This document shows positions 45,598-53,935 of a DNA stretch of 64,000 nt, one piece after another. Location of the stretch: positions 85,397 to 149,396 of the forward strand of contig JAHHGZ010000019.1 in assembly GCA_019359595.1 (NCBI GenBank), given 5' to 3'. Both the position numbers and the translations under genes were made by a program. This stretch comes from Cyanomargarita calcarea GSE-NOS-MK-12-04C. GTDB taxonomy: Bacteria; Cyanobacteriota; Cyanobacteriia; Cyanobacteriales; Nostocaceae. The notes under the pieces were generated by a model, which was not told the DNA's origin, did no database searches, and was given only the letters and a program-made list of their open reading frames with translations. Within the stretch, counting starts at the first letter, position 1. Each line of letters begins with the position of its first letter.

Positions 45598-47475
45598 TTA
45601 AACAGTTGCAGCTTTATCCAAGTGTTGCACCTGACTCAACAAACTGTGCAGTTTATCTCCTTCAATTACCTCTGTCTCCAATAACTGAGTGGTTATTGTC
45701 GTAAGCAAATCCCGATTCAACCTGAGAATTTCCAAAGCATATTCGTGAGCAGTTTCCACAATCTCTTTGACTTCACTGTCAATAGCTTTTGCCGTATCTT
45801 CGCTCACCATTCGTCTGGGATTTCCAGCCCCGTTACCCAAATACATCGGCTGCTGTCCCTGTTGGTAAGCCAAGGGACCCAAAACTTTGCTCATGCCGTA
45901 GGTTGTCACCATCCGTTCAGCCAAATCTGTTGCCCGTTGCAAATCATTGGAGGCTCCTGTGGTAATAGTCCCAAATACAACCTCTTCCGCAGAACGTCCC
46001 CCTAACAGAGTCGCAATTTGACCCCGCAATTCTTCTTCATTCATCAAGAAACGGTCTTCAGTCGGTAATTGCAAGGTATAACCTAATGCAGCCATACCAC
46101 GAGGAATGATGGAAATTTTTTCCACACGACCGCTTCCAGGCATCAATGCACCAACCATTGCGTGACCGACTTCGTGGTAAGCGACAATTTTTTTCTCAGT
46201 CTCGTTTAACACCCGGCTCTTCTTCTCCAACCCTGCCACGACTCGTTCAATCGCTTCCGCAAAGTCTTCTTGAGCAACCGTTAGACGTTGATTGCGAGCC
46301 GCTAATAATGCCGCTTCGTTCACCAAATTCGCCAAATCTGCACCAGCAAATCCAGGAGTTCGAGTAGCGATCGCTTTCAAATCAACATCTGTCCCTAATT
46401 TTACCTTCAGGGAGTGAATCTTGAGAATTGCCTCGCGTCCGGATAAGTCGGGACGGTCTACCAACACCTGACGGTCAAACCGACCGGGACGCAGTAATGC
46501 CGGGTCAAGGACTTCGGGACGGTTGGTAGCAGCCAGCACAATTACCGTTGCATCCCCAGCCGCAAACCCGTCCATTTCAGTCAGTAACTGATTGAGGGTT
46601 TGTTCCCGTTCATCGTTACCACCATAGAAACCATTGCTGCTGCGAGATTTACCAATGGCATCCAATTCATCAATAAATATTATACAGGGAGCTTGTTTCT
46701 TGGCTTGTTCAAATAAATCTCGTACCCGCGAAGATCCCACACCAACAAACAATTCCACGAATTCCGAGCCTGAGATACTGAAAAACGCAACACCAGCTTC
46801 CCCTGCGACAGCTTTGGCCAAGAGAGTTTTACCTGTACCGGGAGGCCCCACCAGCAGCACTCCCTTAGGAATTCTCGCTCCAATTTCGATAAAGCGTGAG
46901 GGACTTTTCAGGAACTCCACGATTTCCACTAACTCAGTTTTGGCTTCTTCCACTCCAGCCACATCTGCAAAGGTAATTTTCGCAGATTCACCTTCCACAT
47001 AAACTTTAGCTTTGCTCTTACCGATGGAAAGCACACCTTGGGGACCACCACCACCAGCACCACGAGCGACAAAAAACTGCCAAATCGCAACAAAAATCAA
47101 CGGTGGGACTACCCAACCAATCACAGTTGAAAACCAACTATTTTTTGGTGGAGGTGTAGCCGCAAACTCAACACCCTTTGATTCCAACAATTTCGGCAAT
47201 TCTAAATCAAAGATTGGCGTGGTGGCAAACACCGAACCCGGCTCCCCATTCTCATTCTTGAGTTGGTAGAGGATTTGATTTTGACCCACGGAAACACGAG
47301 TGACTTCCCCTTCTTGAACTTGATGAATAAATAAGCTGTAGGGAACACCAGCAGGTCCCGAGGCAAATAAATTGGGCAAAAATAAATTTATTAGCAGGAA
47401 TATTCCTGATACTGCCAGCAATATGTTGGCTATAATACGACCGCGAGGCGGTTTAGGCTGTTCTTTAATCGCCAT
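45598..47475 (-). CDS. ftsH: ATP-dependent zinc metalloprotease FtsH
   Basis: 625 residues. Two membrane helices, at about 15-35 and 118-138, frame a lumenal/periplasmic domain. The AAA+ domain has Walker A GPPGTGKT, Walker [12 protein letters not shown] and the arginine-finger region LLRPGRFDR. The protease domain has HEVGH with the zinc ligands. FtsH in cyanobacteria degrades damaged membrane proteins such as photosystem II D1. Which of the usual four paralogues this is cannot be settled from sequence reading alone. It is monocistronic. Confidence 0.96.
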   Translation of the reverse strand: MAIKEQPKPPRGRIIANILLAVSGIFLLINLFLPNLFASGPAGVPYSLFIHQVQEGEVTRVSVGQNQILYQLKNENGEPGSVFATTPIFDLELPKLLESKGVEFAATPPPKNSWFSTVIGWVVPPLIFVAIWQFFVARGAGGGGPQGVLSIGKSKAKVYVEGESAKITFADVAGVEEAKTELVEIVEFLKSPSRFIEIGARIPKGVLLVGPPGTGKTLLAKAVAGEAGVAFFSISGSEFVELFVGVGSSRVRDLFEQAKKQAPCIIFIDELDAIGKSRSSNGFYGGNDEREQTLNQLLTEMDGFAAGDATVIVLAATNRPEVLDPALLRPGRFDRQVLVDRPDLSGREAILKIHSLKVKLGTDVDLKAIATRTPGFAGADLANLVNEAALLAARNQRLTVAQEDFAEAIERVVAGLEKKSRVLNETEKKIVAYHEVGHAMVGALMPGSGRVEKISIIPRGMAALGYTLQLPTEDRFLMNEEELRGQIATLLGGRSAEEVVFGTITTGASNDLQRATDLAERMVTTYGMSKVLGPLAYQQGQQPMYLGNGAGNPRRMVSEDTAKAIDSEVKEIVETAHEYALEILRLNRDLLTTITTQLLETEVIEGDKLHSLLSQVQHLDKAATV

Positions 47476-47999
47476 TGATATTACCTAATCCTTTGATTTA
47501 AAAAACGTTGAGAATTTAAAGTCAGCATGAACGGATTTGAAGCAGCGAATTATTTCTTTTCTCACCAATCAAAAATTTCGGATAACGATTGGTGGTTGAA
47601 TCAAGTTCTCAGTCAAATGGGGCTGTAGTGGGGATTGAACCCGCGATACCATCTTCGTACCCCGGAGGGGATCTTGCAACGCGTAGCGTCTCCGTTGGCG
47701 TAGCCGCCCCTTTGGGGCTAGGAGAATGGAAGACATACGGGCATCGCACTCATCTAGATCGTAACGCGAAGGACAAAATACCTAAGCGATTGGAATAAAA
47801 ACTGATAACTGTTAAATGTCACGATTGGGTTTTGGGTTTGAAATTAATTTATGTAACTTTACTTAACTTAACAATAAAGTTAATTTATGTGAACTGGCGA
47901 GTGAATTCGGATTCCCGTACTCATACCAAGTTCGCTTAATTACCTACAGTTACGGTTTCCGCATGAAACTAGTTAAAAAATTAATGCGATATCACCGTT
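47476..47999. other. Intergenic region between ftsH and the hydrolase gene
   Basis: 524 bp without a gene. Positions 47676-47720 are a dispersed repeat block (GCGTAGCGTCTCC, GGCGTAGCCGCCCC). A T-arm-like fragment at about 47622-47656 was considered as a tRNA remnant and not accepted. The 47476-47560 part holds the ftsH promoter region. Confidence 0.5.
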
Positions 48000-49055
48000 T
48001 TACTTCAAACTAGGCAAACTTTTAAGCTCAGATTTATCGATGGTGGATGATTTCGGCTCAGACCAAATAGGCAATTGGTTAACTAGCTGTAGCGTTAAGT
48101 CTACATAAGTAGTTTCGCTTTCTTTGACAAATGCTTGACCAAAATAACCTTCAGCACCATCATGAGTGTGAGGACCGCTAACTATAACCGTATAACGCCC
48201 TGATTGCCGAGCTTGATTAAAAGGAGAACCAACCGTCAAAGGCCAACGTGAGGCAAACACGAAGCGGGCAATATCCTCAACCCAATCTCGGCTACCTTGC
48301 AAGTGGTACGTATGGTTGACCGCATTGAAGCCAGTGTTGCCATCAAAGTCTCCTCCAACAGAGACTACTATTAAGTCGGCTTTAAGCCACTCGTCAAGAT
48401 AAGAAGCAGCACCAAGGGCAACTTGTACGCCACCGCTAGTGCCAATTAAAATAACTTTCAAGGGGGACTCGGATGTGGGAATTGGGTGTGCAGCATTCAT
48501 CCGCTCAACCATTGCCGAAGCGATTCCCTGGTTATAAATTGAACCATAGCGTTCATCTGCAGAAATAGCAAACCGCCAGAGATTGCGAATTTTGATTAAG
48601 ATATCTGCATTTTTCAGCCATCCGTTCCCATTTTCAGCAGCACGCCACAGAGGAGCTAAAAAACGTTCTCCACCCAAACTTTCGTTTGCGGCCGAATAGG
48701 GAAATACATCCGAAACTACTACGCAATTAGGATGAAGTTGCAACAAGCGATTTAAAAAAAATTCCTCCCCAGGAGTCAATTTGTTGGCAGAAAAATCACC
48801 CACTCCTGGTAAAAAAATAATATAGCAGTTAATGTTTTTAGATTTGACAGTAGTTCCTTTGTCATTACTAGATGGTAAGTTTTTAGTTTGGTTTTTCTTT
48901 AAACCTAAAGTTTCGGCACTTTGACTCAGCCACCAGACCAAAGTACCTACAGGTGCAAGGGTTCCCCAAACTAGAAGTAATACTCCTGCCAAAATAAGTA
49001 ACTTTAAAGTTTCACTTCGTAGTCGTAACAATAGCCACTGAATAAATTTAAGCAT
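48000..49055 (-). CDS. Membrane-anchored alpha/beta-hydrolase-like protein
   Basis: 351 residues. A membrane anchor at about 17-45 (LLILAGVLLLVWGTLAPVGTLVWWL) is followed by a linker and an alpha/beta-hydrolase-like domain: IIFLPGVGDFSANKL, then the nucleophile elbow VILIGTSGGVQVALG with candidate Ser in GTSGG, a late Asp in SVGGDFDGNTG, and a candidate catalytic His in VSGPHTHDGAEGYFG. The active site probably faces outside the cytoplasm. Substrate unknown; cyanobacterial proteins of this sort are annotated only as hydrolases or hypothetical. It is divergently oriented to the Yip1-type gene. Confidence 0.65.
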   Translation of the reverse strand: MLKFIQWLLLRLRSETLKLLILAGVLLLVWGTLAPVGTLVWWLSQSAETLGLKKNQTKNLPSSNDKGTTVKSKNINCYIIFLPGVGDFSANKLTPGEEFFLNRLLQLHPNCVVVSDVFPYSAANESLGGERFLAPLWRAAENGNGWLKNADILIKIRNLWRFAISADERYGSIYNQGIASAMVERMNAAHPIPTSESPLKVILIGTSGGVQVALGAASYLDEWLKADLIVVSVGGDFDGNTGFNAVNHTYHLQGSRDWVEDIARFVFASRWPLTVGSPFNQARQSGRYTVIVSGPHTHDGAEGYFGQAFVKESETTYVDLTLQLVNQLPIWSEPKSSTIDKSELKSLPSLK

Positions 49056-49163
49056 TTTAAAACGTTGGATGCAGCAAGGTACTCTTCAAGAGGGATGAAA
49101 TAATCGCCTTTAATCTGTTATTTATTCTATCAAACCAAAATACTACTAAATTTTTCATCCATC

Positions 49164-49745
49164 GTGAGTACTAGACCTGAGGGCGCGAGTAATGATAAGT
49201 CACATCGGGGAATATGCAAGACACTTAGAAATGCTCTTGCATTGGATAGCCATTTTTATGAAAATACCCGTAATACTCCAAAAAACAGGGGACTAGCTCT
49301 AACTATTGTAATTTTGGCTGCCTTTTCTCAAGCTTTAGGTAGTGCCGTTATTTTGTTAATCAATCGAGCGACGTTTCCTATATTATTAGTAACACTTTTT
49401 ATTAATATTCTTTCACTGGTGACAGGTTACTATTTTTGGACTTTCACTATTTGGAAACTTGGGCAATGGCTGAAACCAATCGATCCAACTTATGGCGATT
49501 TGTTAAGTCCAATTGGCTTTGCCTATGCACCACAAGTACTAAACTTTTTAACCTTAATTCCCTTACTGGGACGACCGATAGAGTTAATATTGGCAGTGTG
49601 GAGTCTATTAGCGGTGATTATAGCAGTCCGCCAAGGATTAGATATTAGTACTCGAAATGCAGCATTAATTTGTTTGGTCGGCTGGCCTTTAGTTCAAATT
49701 GCAATTGGTTTTGTACAAGTTTTAGAGCAAAAATTGCTGAAATGA
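49164..49745 (+). CDS. Yip1-domain membrane protein
   Basis: 193 residues from a GTG start (MSTRPEG). A soluble N-terminus of about 35 residues carries LRNALALDSHFYENTRNTP, followed by five hydrophobic helices with the Yip1 pattern (SPIGFAYAPQVLNFLTLIPLLGRPIEL). Bacterial Yip1-domain proteins are integral membrane proteins of unknown function. It is divergent from the hydrolase gene and convergent with the FHA gene. Confidence 0.7.
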   Translation: MSTRPEGASNDKSHRGICKTLRNALALDSHFYENTRNTPKNRGLALTIVILAAFSQALGSAVILLINRATFPILLVTLFINILSLVTGYYFWTFTIWKLGQWLKPIDPTYGDLLSPIGFAYAPQVLNFLTLIPLLGRPIELILAVWSLLAVIIAVRQGLDISTRNAALICLVGWPLVQIAIGFVQVLEQKLLK

Positions 49746-49826
49746 ATTTTTCAAAAAATAATACTTAAATAGCTGGAATTTAGAGCATTTAGTCTAAACT
49801 CCAGAAAAATCGAAGCTAGTCAAAAA

Positions 49827-51623
49827 TTATGGGAGTTGAATGTAATGAACAATCGCTTCTGCTGTTGGAATATTAGTTGCGATTAGAACTTGGTTGATAT
49901 TACATACTCTCAACATTGCTTCTTCGTTTGCTTGACCAGACTGTACTTGCAGAAAATCTCTCAAGAAAATAACTGCTAAGATATCTCCTGAAGTCGCTCT
50001 CGCAGCAATTGTTTGATATCCCCCAGATGTTATTGTTGAGATTTCTTGGCTGATGACTACGCTGCTTTGTTGGGATAAGAGTTCGCTAATTGAAGGTGGT
50101 GCGAGCGTAAGATACTTGGAGAAAAACTCTTGATGTTGACTAACAAACTCTGCAAGCTCCCATCTCTTACTATCGTGAGCGAGCAGTACTATATATTTTG
50201 TGGAGATTACTTTTGGGATGTCACTCTCAGATGTTTCTTCAGCAAATTCAGGAGATTGAGTATCTATTGTTTCTGGTTCTTCAGTAACAACTTCCACTTC
50301 TATTATCTCAGAGTCAATTTGGCTCACAACCTCAGCTTCTTCTATTACATCAGAAGATTTACTTCCTGTTTCTACGAGTTGAAAGTTGTTTTGAGAGGGA
50401 TTGGTGGCTTCTTCAGATGCTTCTAAAATTATCGCTTCCGGAACTTGACTCACTATCTTGGAGGCTGATACATCAGTGTCTTCAGTAACTTCATTCACTT
50501 CTGCAAGTACTGGTGCTATTATACAAACAACTTCTTCCAGAGTCTGAGCATTAGTAGCTTCAGATACTACTGTTTCTTCAGAAATAGCGATCGCTAATCC
50601 GTCAGAAACCGCAGCTTCCTCCAGAAGTTGGCTAACATCTCCAGAAACAGCTTGTATTTCTCTTACCTCAATAGTAAGACTAATCTCCTCAGAAACAAGG
50701 GGTGTTTCTGTTGCTTCAATAATGGGACTAGCATCTCCAGAAACAGGTTGTGTTTCTGTTACCTCAATAGTAAGACTAATCTCCTCAGAAACAAGGGGTG
50801 TTTCTGTTGCTTCAATAATGGGACTAGCATCTCCAGAAACAGGTTGTGTTTCTGTTACCTCAATAGTAGGACTAATCTCCTCAGAAACAAGGGGTGTTTC
50901 TGTTGCTTCAATAGTGGGACTAACATCTTCAGAAACAGCTTGTATTTCTCTTACCTCAATAGTAAGACTAATCTCCTCAGAAACAAGGGGTGTTTCTGTT
51001 GCTTCAATAATGGGACTAACATCTTCAGAAACAGGTTGTGTTTCTGTTACCTCAATAGTAGGACTAATCTCCTCAGAAACAAGGGGTGTTTCTGTTGCTT
51101 CAATAGTGGGACTAACATCTCCAGAAATAGGTTGTGTTTCCGCTAGATCAGAAGGTTGAATATAAGTTATTTCAGAAACATCACTCACGACCTCTGGAAT
51201 CTGATTGGCTACAGCAGGCTCGTTTAAATCTACGCTTTCTCGCCAATTTGAAATCACCGTAGCATCCAGACTTCTATATACTGTCTCTGCTATATAGTCA
51301 GACTGTGAACTTAATTCTTCCATAATGAGGACGAATTCTCCAATTCGGATTACATCTCCTGCTTTCAATAAATACTTTTCACTCGTTTGTGCCAGTTGAC
51401 CGTTAATTGTTGAACTATTTCTACTACCAAGGTCGCAGAAATAGTAATTTTCATTCTCCAACAAAAATTTGCCATGCATTCGGCTCACATCAGGACTGTC
51501 TAAAACTAAGCCAGATTGAGGAGAACGACCGACTATGCATTCGTTTTCTCTTGCGATCGCTAGAGCAAGGTCAACTTCCTTGAGTACACCTAATGTTTGT
51601 GAATCGAAAACTTTAACTTTCAT
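49827..51623 (-). CDS. FHA domain - repeat linker - methylglyoxal-synthase-like domain protein
   Basis: 598 residues from ATG 51623 (MKVKVFDSQ); an upstream in-frame ATG at 51674 is less likely. The FHA domain (about 25-102) has GRSP, SRMH at 47-50 and RNSSTING at 68-75, so phosphothreonine binding is plausible. A long acidic linker contains a 32-residue tandem repeat (about 160-328). The C-terminal domain, about 474-598, matches methylglyoxal synthase: YIVLLAHD with His483-Asp484, SGGYQT, AVIFLRDFL, AMLRVCNINQVLIATN. The catalytic Asp of GGDQQ is Tyr536 and the HDPD loop is missing, so it should be inactive. It is the last gene of the minus-strand injection-system arm, 64 bp after the DUF6760-like gene. 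Confidence 0.75.
   Translation of the reverse strand: MKVKVFDSQTLGVLKEVDLALAIARENECIVGRSPQSGLVLDSPDVSRMHGKFLLENENYYFCDLGSRNSSTINGQLAQTSEKYLLKAGDVIRIGEFVLIMEELSSQSDYIAETVYRSLDATVISNWRESVDLNEPAVANQIPEVVSDVSEITYIQPSDLAETQPISGDVSPTIEATETPLVSEEISPTIEVTETQPVSEDVSPIIEATETPLVSEEISLTIEVREIQAVSEDVSPTIEATETPLVSEEISPTIEVTETQPVSGDASPIIEATETPLVSEEISLTIEVTETQPVSGDASPIIEATETPLVSEEISLTIEVREIQAVSGDVSQLLEEAAVSDGLAIAISEETVVSEATNAQTLEEVVCIIAPVLAEVNEVTEDTDVSASKIVSQVPEAIILEASEEATNPSQNNFQLVETGSKSSDVIEEAEVVSQIDSEIIEVEVVTEEPETIDTQSPEFAEETSESDIPKVISTKYIVLLAHDSKRWELAEFVSQHQEFFSKYLTLAPPSISELLSQQSSVVISQEISTITSGGYQTIAARATSGDILAVIFLRDFLQVQSGQANEEAMLRVCNINQVLIATNIPTAEAIVHYIQLP
50640..51146 (-). repeat. 96-bp tandem repeat coding for 32 residues
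   Basis: About five copies of a 96-bp unit made of two diverged 48-bp halves, reading approximately TETQPVSGDVSPTIEA and TETPLVSEEISPTIEV. Several copies are nearly identical at the DNA level, showing recent expansion or homogenisation. Confidence 0.85.
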
Positions 51624-51686
51624 AATAAAATTTAATTGATGAGACTTATCTCTAATTTGGGCAAATTTTTGCAACCGTACTTCTAC

Positions 51687-51836
51687 TTATAATTGTTGGT
51701 TAATCTTATTGATTTCTGCTACCCAACGCTGACGAGTAGAGTGTTCCAAATTTAAAATATCATCCTGTTGCCAATGGAAGTGATAAGCGATAAAAGCTAC
51801 CTCCTCGTATAATTTATCAGAGGGGTAGCTTATGAC
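51687..51836 (-). CDS. DUF6760-like small injection-system protein, no canonical start codon
   Basis: About 48 residues reading YPSDKLYEEVAFIAYHFHW, then QQDDILNLEHSTRQRWVAEINKIN. This matches the small DUF6760 protein found beside phage tail assembly genes in contractile injection clusters. The frame has no ATG, GTG or TTG before the conserved part: available codons are GTC (51834-51836) and ATA (51831-51833), overlapping the stop of the preceding gene. Translation by coupling from a rare start is possible, or the gene may be damaged. Its position between the tail assembly gene and the FHA gene is as in other clusters. Confidence 0.6.
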   Translation of the reverse strand, partial: VISYPSDKLYEEVAFIAYHFHWQQDDILNLEHSTRQRWVAEINKINQQL

Positions 51837-52210
51837 TTTTCCGCTAGTTCTAACTCTACTGAGAATTTAGTATTGCAATGAGGACATTGACTGGGAATAT
51901 TTGCGTTTCCTTGTTGATTAACTCGATTATAAAATTCTCTCAAAAAAGCAAGGTCACTGACTGCAAGTTCTTCGAGTAAATTAGGGCTAACAGAAGATAA
52001 GCTTCCCAAACGAGTAATTACTCGTGAAAGCATCACTAAAACCCCATATGCAGGGTTTTCCTGAACACTGCGCTCTTTTTGCACCAAAATCTCATCTTTT
52101 GCGGTAGCTAAACGCATAACTCCTTGACGATGCGCTCGTTTTTGGGCATCGATCAAACCTCGGGGTAGAGTAAAGGCAAATTCAGTACAAAGACTATCCT
52201 TACGTCGCAT
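51830..52210 (-). CDS. Phage tail assembly-like protein with zinc motif
   Basis: 126 residues. It shares with its upstream neighbour the pattern EFAFTLPRGLIDAQKRAHRQGVMRLATAKDEI, NPAYGVLVMLSRVITRLGSL and DLAFLREFYNRVN. Proteins of this kind lie with tube and sheath genes in extracellular and thylakoid contractile injection clusters and are thought to be tail assembly chaperones. This copy has an added C-terminal CPHC (one half of a possible zinc ribbon; no second pair is present). Its start is 10 bp after the stop of the neighbour. Confidence 0.75.
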   Translation of the reverse strand: MRRKDSLCTEFAFTLPRGLIDAQKRAHRQGVMRLATAKDEILVQKERSVQENPAYGVLVMLSRVITRLGSLSSVSPNLLEELAVSDLAFLREFYNRVNQQGNANIPSQCPHCNTKFSVELELAEKS

Positions 52211-52219
52211 ACATTATGT

Positions 52220-52549
52220 TTAAGCTAGAAGCCGTGTTTCTTCAGAGCGGGGTTGCTGACTCTCCAATCCATTGATCTGACGGTAGAAATCTTGGAGGTA
52301 GCTCAAATCTTGAGCAAAAAAGTTTTCTACTACCATCGGTGTGATTTCAGATAATGCCCCAAGACGTGCAATCACGCGAGATAGAATAATTATCGTTGCA
52401 TAGGCTGGATTCGACTTGACACGAGGGTCACGCAAGGGTGAGATTTCGTCTATGGCTGTGGATAATCGCATTATCCCTTTGCGATGGAGATTGCCATCAG
52501 AGTCTATATAACCTTTTGGCAGTGTAAATTCAAATTCTGTTTCAAACAT
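52220..52549 (-). CDS. Phage tail assembly-like protein
   Basis: 109 residues: EFEFTLPKGYIDSDGNLHRKGIMRLSTAIDEISPLRDPRV, NPAYATIIILSRVIARLGAL, DLSYLQDFYRQIN. It is a paralogue of the next gene but without the CPHC tail. A role as a tail assembly chaperone is inferred from family context. It follows the tube genes after a 258-bp gap containing a palindrome. Confidence 0.75.
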   Translation of the reverse strand: MFETEFEFTLPKGYIDSDGNLHRKGIMRLSTAIDEISPLRDPRVKSNPAYATIIILSRVIARLGALSEITPMVVENFFAQDLSYLQDFYRQINGLESQQPRSEETRLLA

Positions 52550-52718
52550 AAGCGATGCCCTTGGCGACCTTCGGTATCGCGCATTGATTGTATAGAAATG
52601 TAATAGTTTTTATTGGCGTTGCCGATTCCATGCAGTAAAATTCTTGTCTTGACGTTGTGCCAGAACGTAAGAACATCCACCAGATTGATACTTTAATTCA
52701 GCAAGGTCAATCTTGGGT

Positions 52719-52771
52719 TATGTAGAAACAATACCGGCAGGGAGGCAAGCCACATGAATTGTTTCTACATA
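52719..52771. repeat. 14-bp perfect palindrome inside the injection-system arm
   Basis: TATGTAGAAACAAT at 52719-52732 and its exact complement at 52758-52771 around a 25-bp GC-richer loop (GGCAGGGAGGCAAGCC). It may be a dispersed repeat or a processing/attenuation hairpin between the tube and assembly genes. Confidence 0.75.
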
Positions 52772-52807
52772 GATTGATGTTGTATAACTATTCAACCAAA
52801 GATGATA

Positions 52808-53302
52808 TTACTTAACACGTTTAAATTCCTCGAAAGCAACCTCCAATTCCTCAATTTCTATTTCAGTACTACGAGCGTTGACATCAGCAATTTTGTAAAT
52901 GCTGGGCCAAGCTCCAGCTAACTCAAATCTTGCAACTTCTTTGCTTGCCTGATCGAAAATGGATAAAGCAACTTGTCTGCGTTGTTTGGCCCAATTACCT
53001 GTTTGTACAGAATGAAACCAATCCCAAAGTTCCGGTGAACTTGTCATTCCCCTACGTAAGGTGAGATTACCATTTTTGGCATTGCCAGGAAGTTTGGTTC
53101 TGACCACCTGTGCTTTCTGTGCAGCACCTCCCCCTTTGTTGGCTGTGACTTCACAGATTTCAATCGGGGCTTGAGTTATCTGAAATCCCCGACACTCCAA
53201 AAAGTAACAATCAGTATCACCTTTTTGACCATCAAGTGTTAAACCCAAGTAAAAACGACAGGCTGTGAGAATTTCCGGGAGTTGTTCTCCAGTTTTCGCC
53301 AC
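52808..53302 (-). CDS. Phage-tail-tube-like protein (gp19/PF06841 type), second tube paralogue
   Basis: 164 residues. The features match tail tube proteins of contractile injection systems: an early strand ACRFYLGLTLDG, then LECRGFQITQAP, the central KNGNLTLRRGMTSSPELWDWF and the C-terminal EIEIEELEVAFEEFKRVK. It is probably a tube or tube-initiator protein that sits on the baseplate. It lies 19 bp after the other tube gene on this arm. Confidence 0.85.
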   Translation of the reverse strand: MAKTGEQLPEILTACRFYLGLTLDGQKGDTDCYFLECRGFQITQAPIEICEVTANKGGGAAQKAQVVRTKLPGNAKNGNLTLRRGMTSSPELWDWFHSVQTGNWAKQRRQVALSIFDQASKEVARFELAGAWPSIYKIADVNARSTEIEIEELEVAFEEFKRVK

Positions 53303-53321
53303 TGTTCACCACTTATATTAA

Positions 53322-53777
53322 CTATTTAACACGTTTGATACCTTCGTGAACCAATTCGACAGTTTCGTTCGCCATATCGCCACCGGAAGCTGTTAAGGTG
53401 GGGCCTGTATATTTACAAGGGTAGCAACTAACAATATTCCAGCGGGCTTGTTCGCCACCTTGCTGATCGTAAGCAACTACCGAACCAGTTTTACGCTTTT
53501 GCGCCCACTGGCGAGAATCTCCCATATCCTCGTTACACTGCTGATACCAGTCGTAAAGGTCTTTATCGACTGTTGCGATGACTTTGAGTGTAATGTTTGT
53601 AAATTTTACAACTGTCGGTGTGGCTTGACGTCTAATCCTGCCATCTTTTGAAGAACCATGAACCTCTTGGGCTGGAGTATTTTCAACACCCAAGCCACTA
53701 ATTTCTTTGATGAATTTATCTGTGATTCCGTCCGCTTCAAAATAAAATTTACAAGCGGTTAAGTATTCTCCTGCCAT
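53322..53777 (-). CDS. Phage-tail-tube-like protein (gp19/PF06841 type), first tube paralogue
   Basis: 151 residues: ACKFYFEADGITDKFIKEISGLGVEN, KFTNITLKVIATVDKDLYDWYQ, and C-terminal ETVELVHEGIKRVK. This is the standard inner tube protein pattern and it directly follows the sheath gene, the usual place for the main tube subunit. It would stack as hexamers inside the sheath. An AGGAGG ribosome binding site is present (complement of CCTCCT upstream of 53777). Confidence 0.88.
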   Translation of the reverse strand: MAGEYLTACKFYFEADGITDKFIKEISGLGVENTPAQEVHGSSKDGRIRRQATPTVVKFTNITLKVIATVDKDLYDWYQQCNEDMGDSRQWAQKRKTGSVVAYDQQGGEQARWNIVSCYPCKYTGPTLTASGGDMANETVELVHEGIKRVK

Positions 53778-53829
53778 GTTTAACCTCCTTTTTTTTCTGT
53801 TTAATTAATTGACTAAAAGGTTTGCTCGT

Positions 53830-53935
53830 GTTTTTGCTCCCGTATTGGTTTTTATTCTTTTTTAATTAACCGCCAAGTACGCCAAATACGCCAAGGTTTG
53901 AAAGAGTTTTTGCTCCCGTATTGGTTTTTATTCTT
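53830..53935. repeat. 30-bp direct repeat spanning the sheath stop codon
   Basis: Identical 30-bp sequences at 53830-53859 and 53906-53935 (core GCTCCCGTATTGGTTTTTAT). The second copy includes the last codons and stop of the sheath gene. Between them lies a CGCCAAGTACGCCAAATACGC block. Confidence 0.85.

Noticed and set aside
47615..47765. Sequence resembling the T-arm and acceptor end of a tRNA or tmRNA on the minus strand (GGGTTCAATCCCC followed by ACAGCCCCA).
   Set aside because: No matching 5' acceptor half (GGGGCTG or similar) is found within several hundred bases on that strand, the T-stem has a mismatch, and the spacing to a possible acceptor strand is wrong. The upstream part is a dispersed repeat. 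It could be a tRNA remnant but cannot be supported.
50628..51159. Long open frames on the plus strand opposite the FHA linker, including a Cys/Asn-rich repeat protein.
   Set aside because: They are mirror translations of the 96-bp tandem repeat in the real minus-strand gene and have no ribosome binding site or family match.
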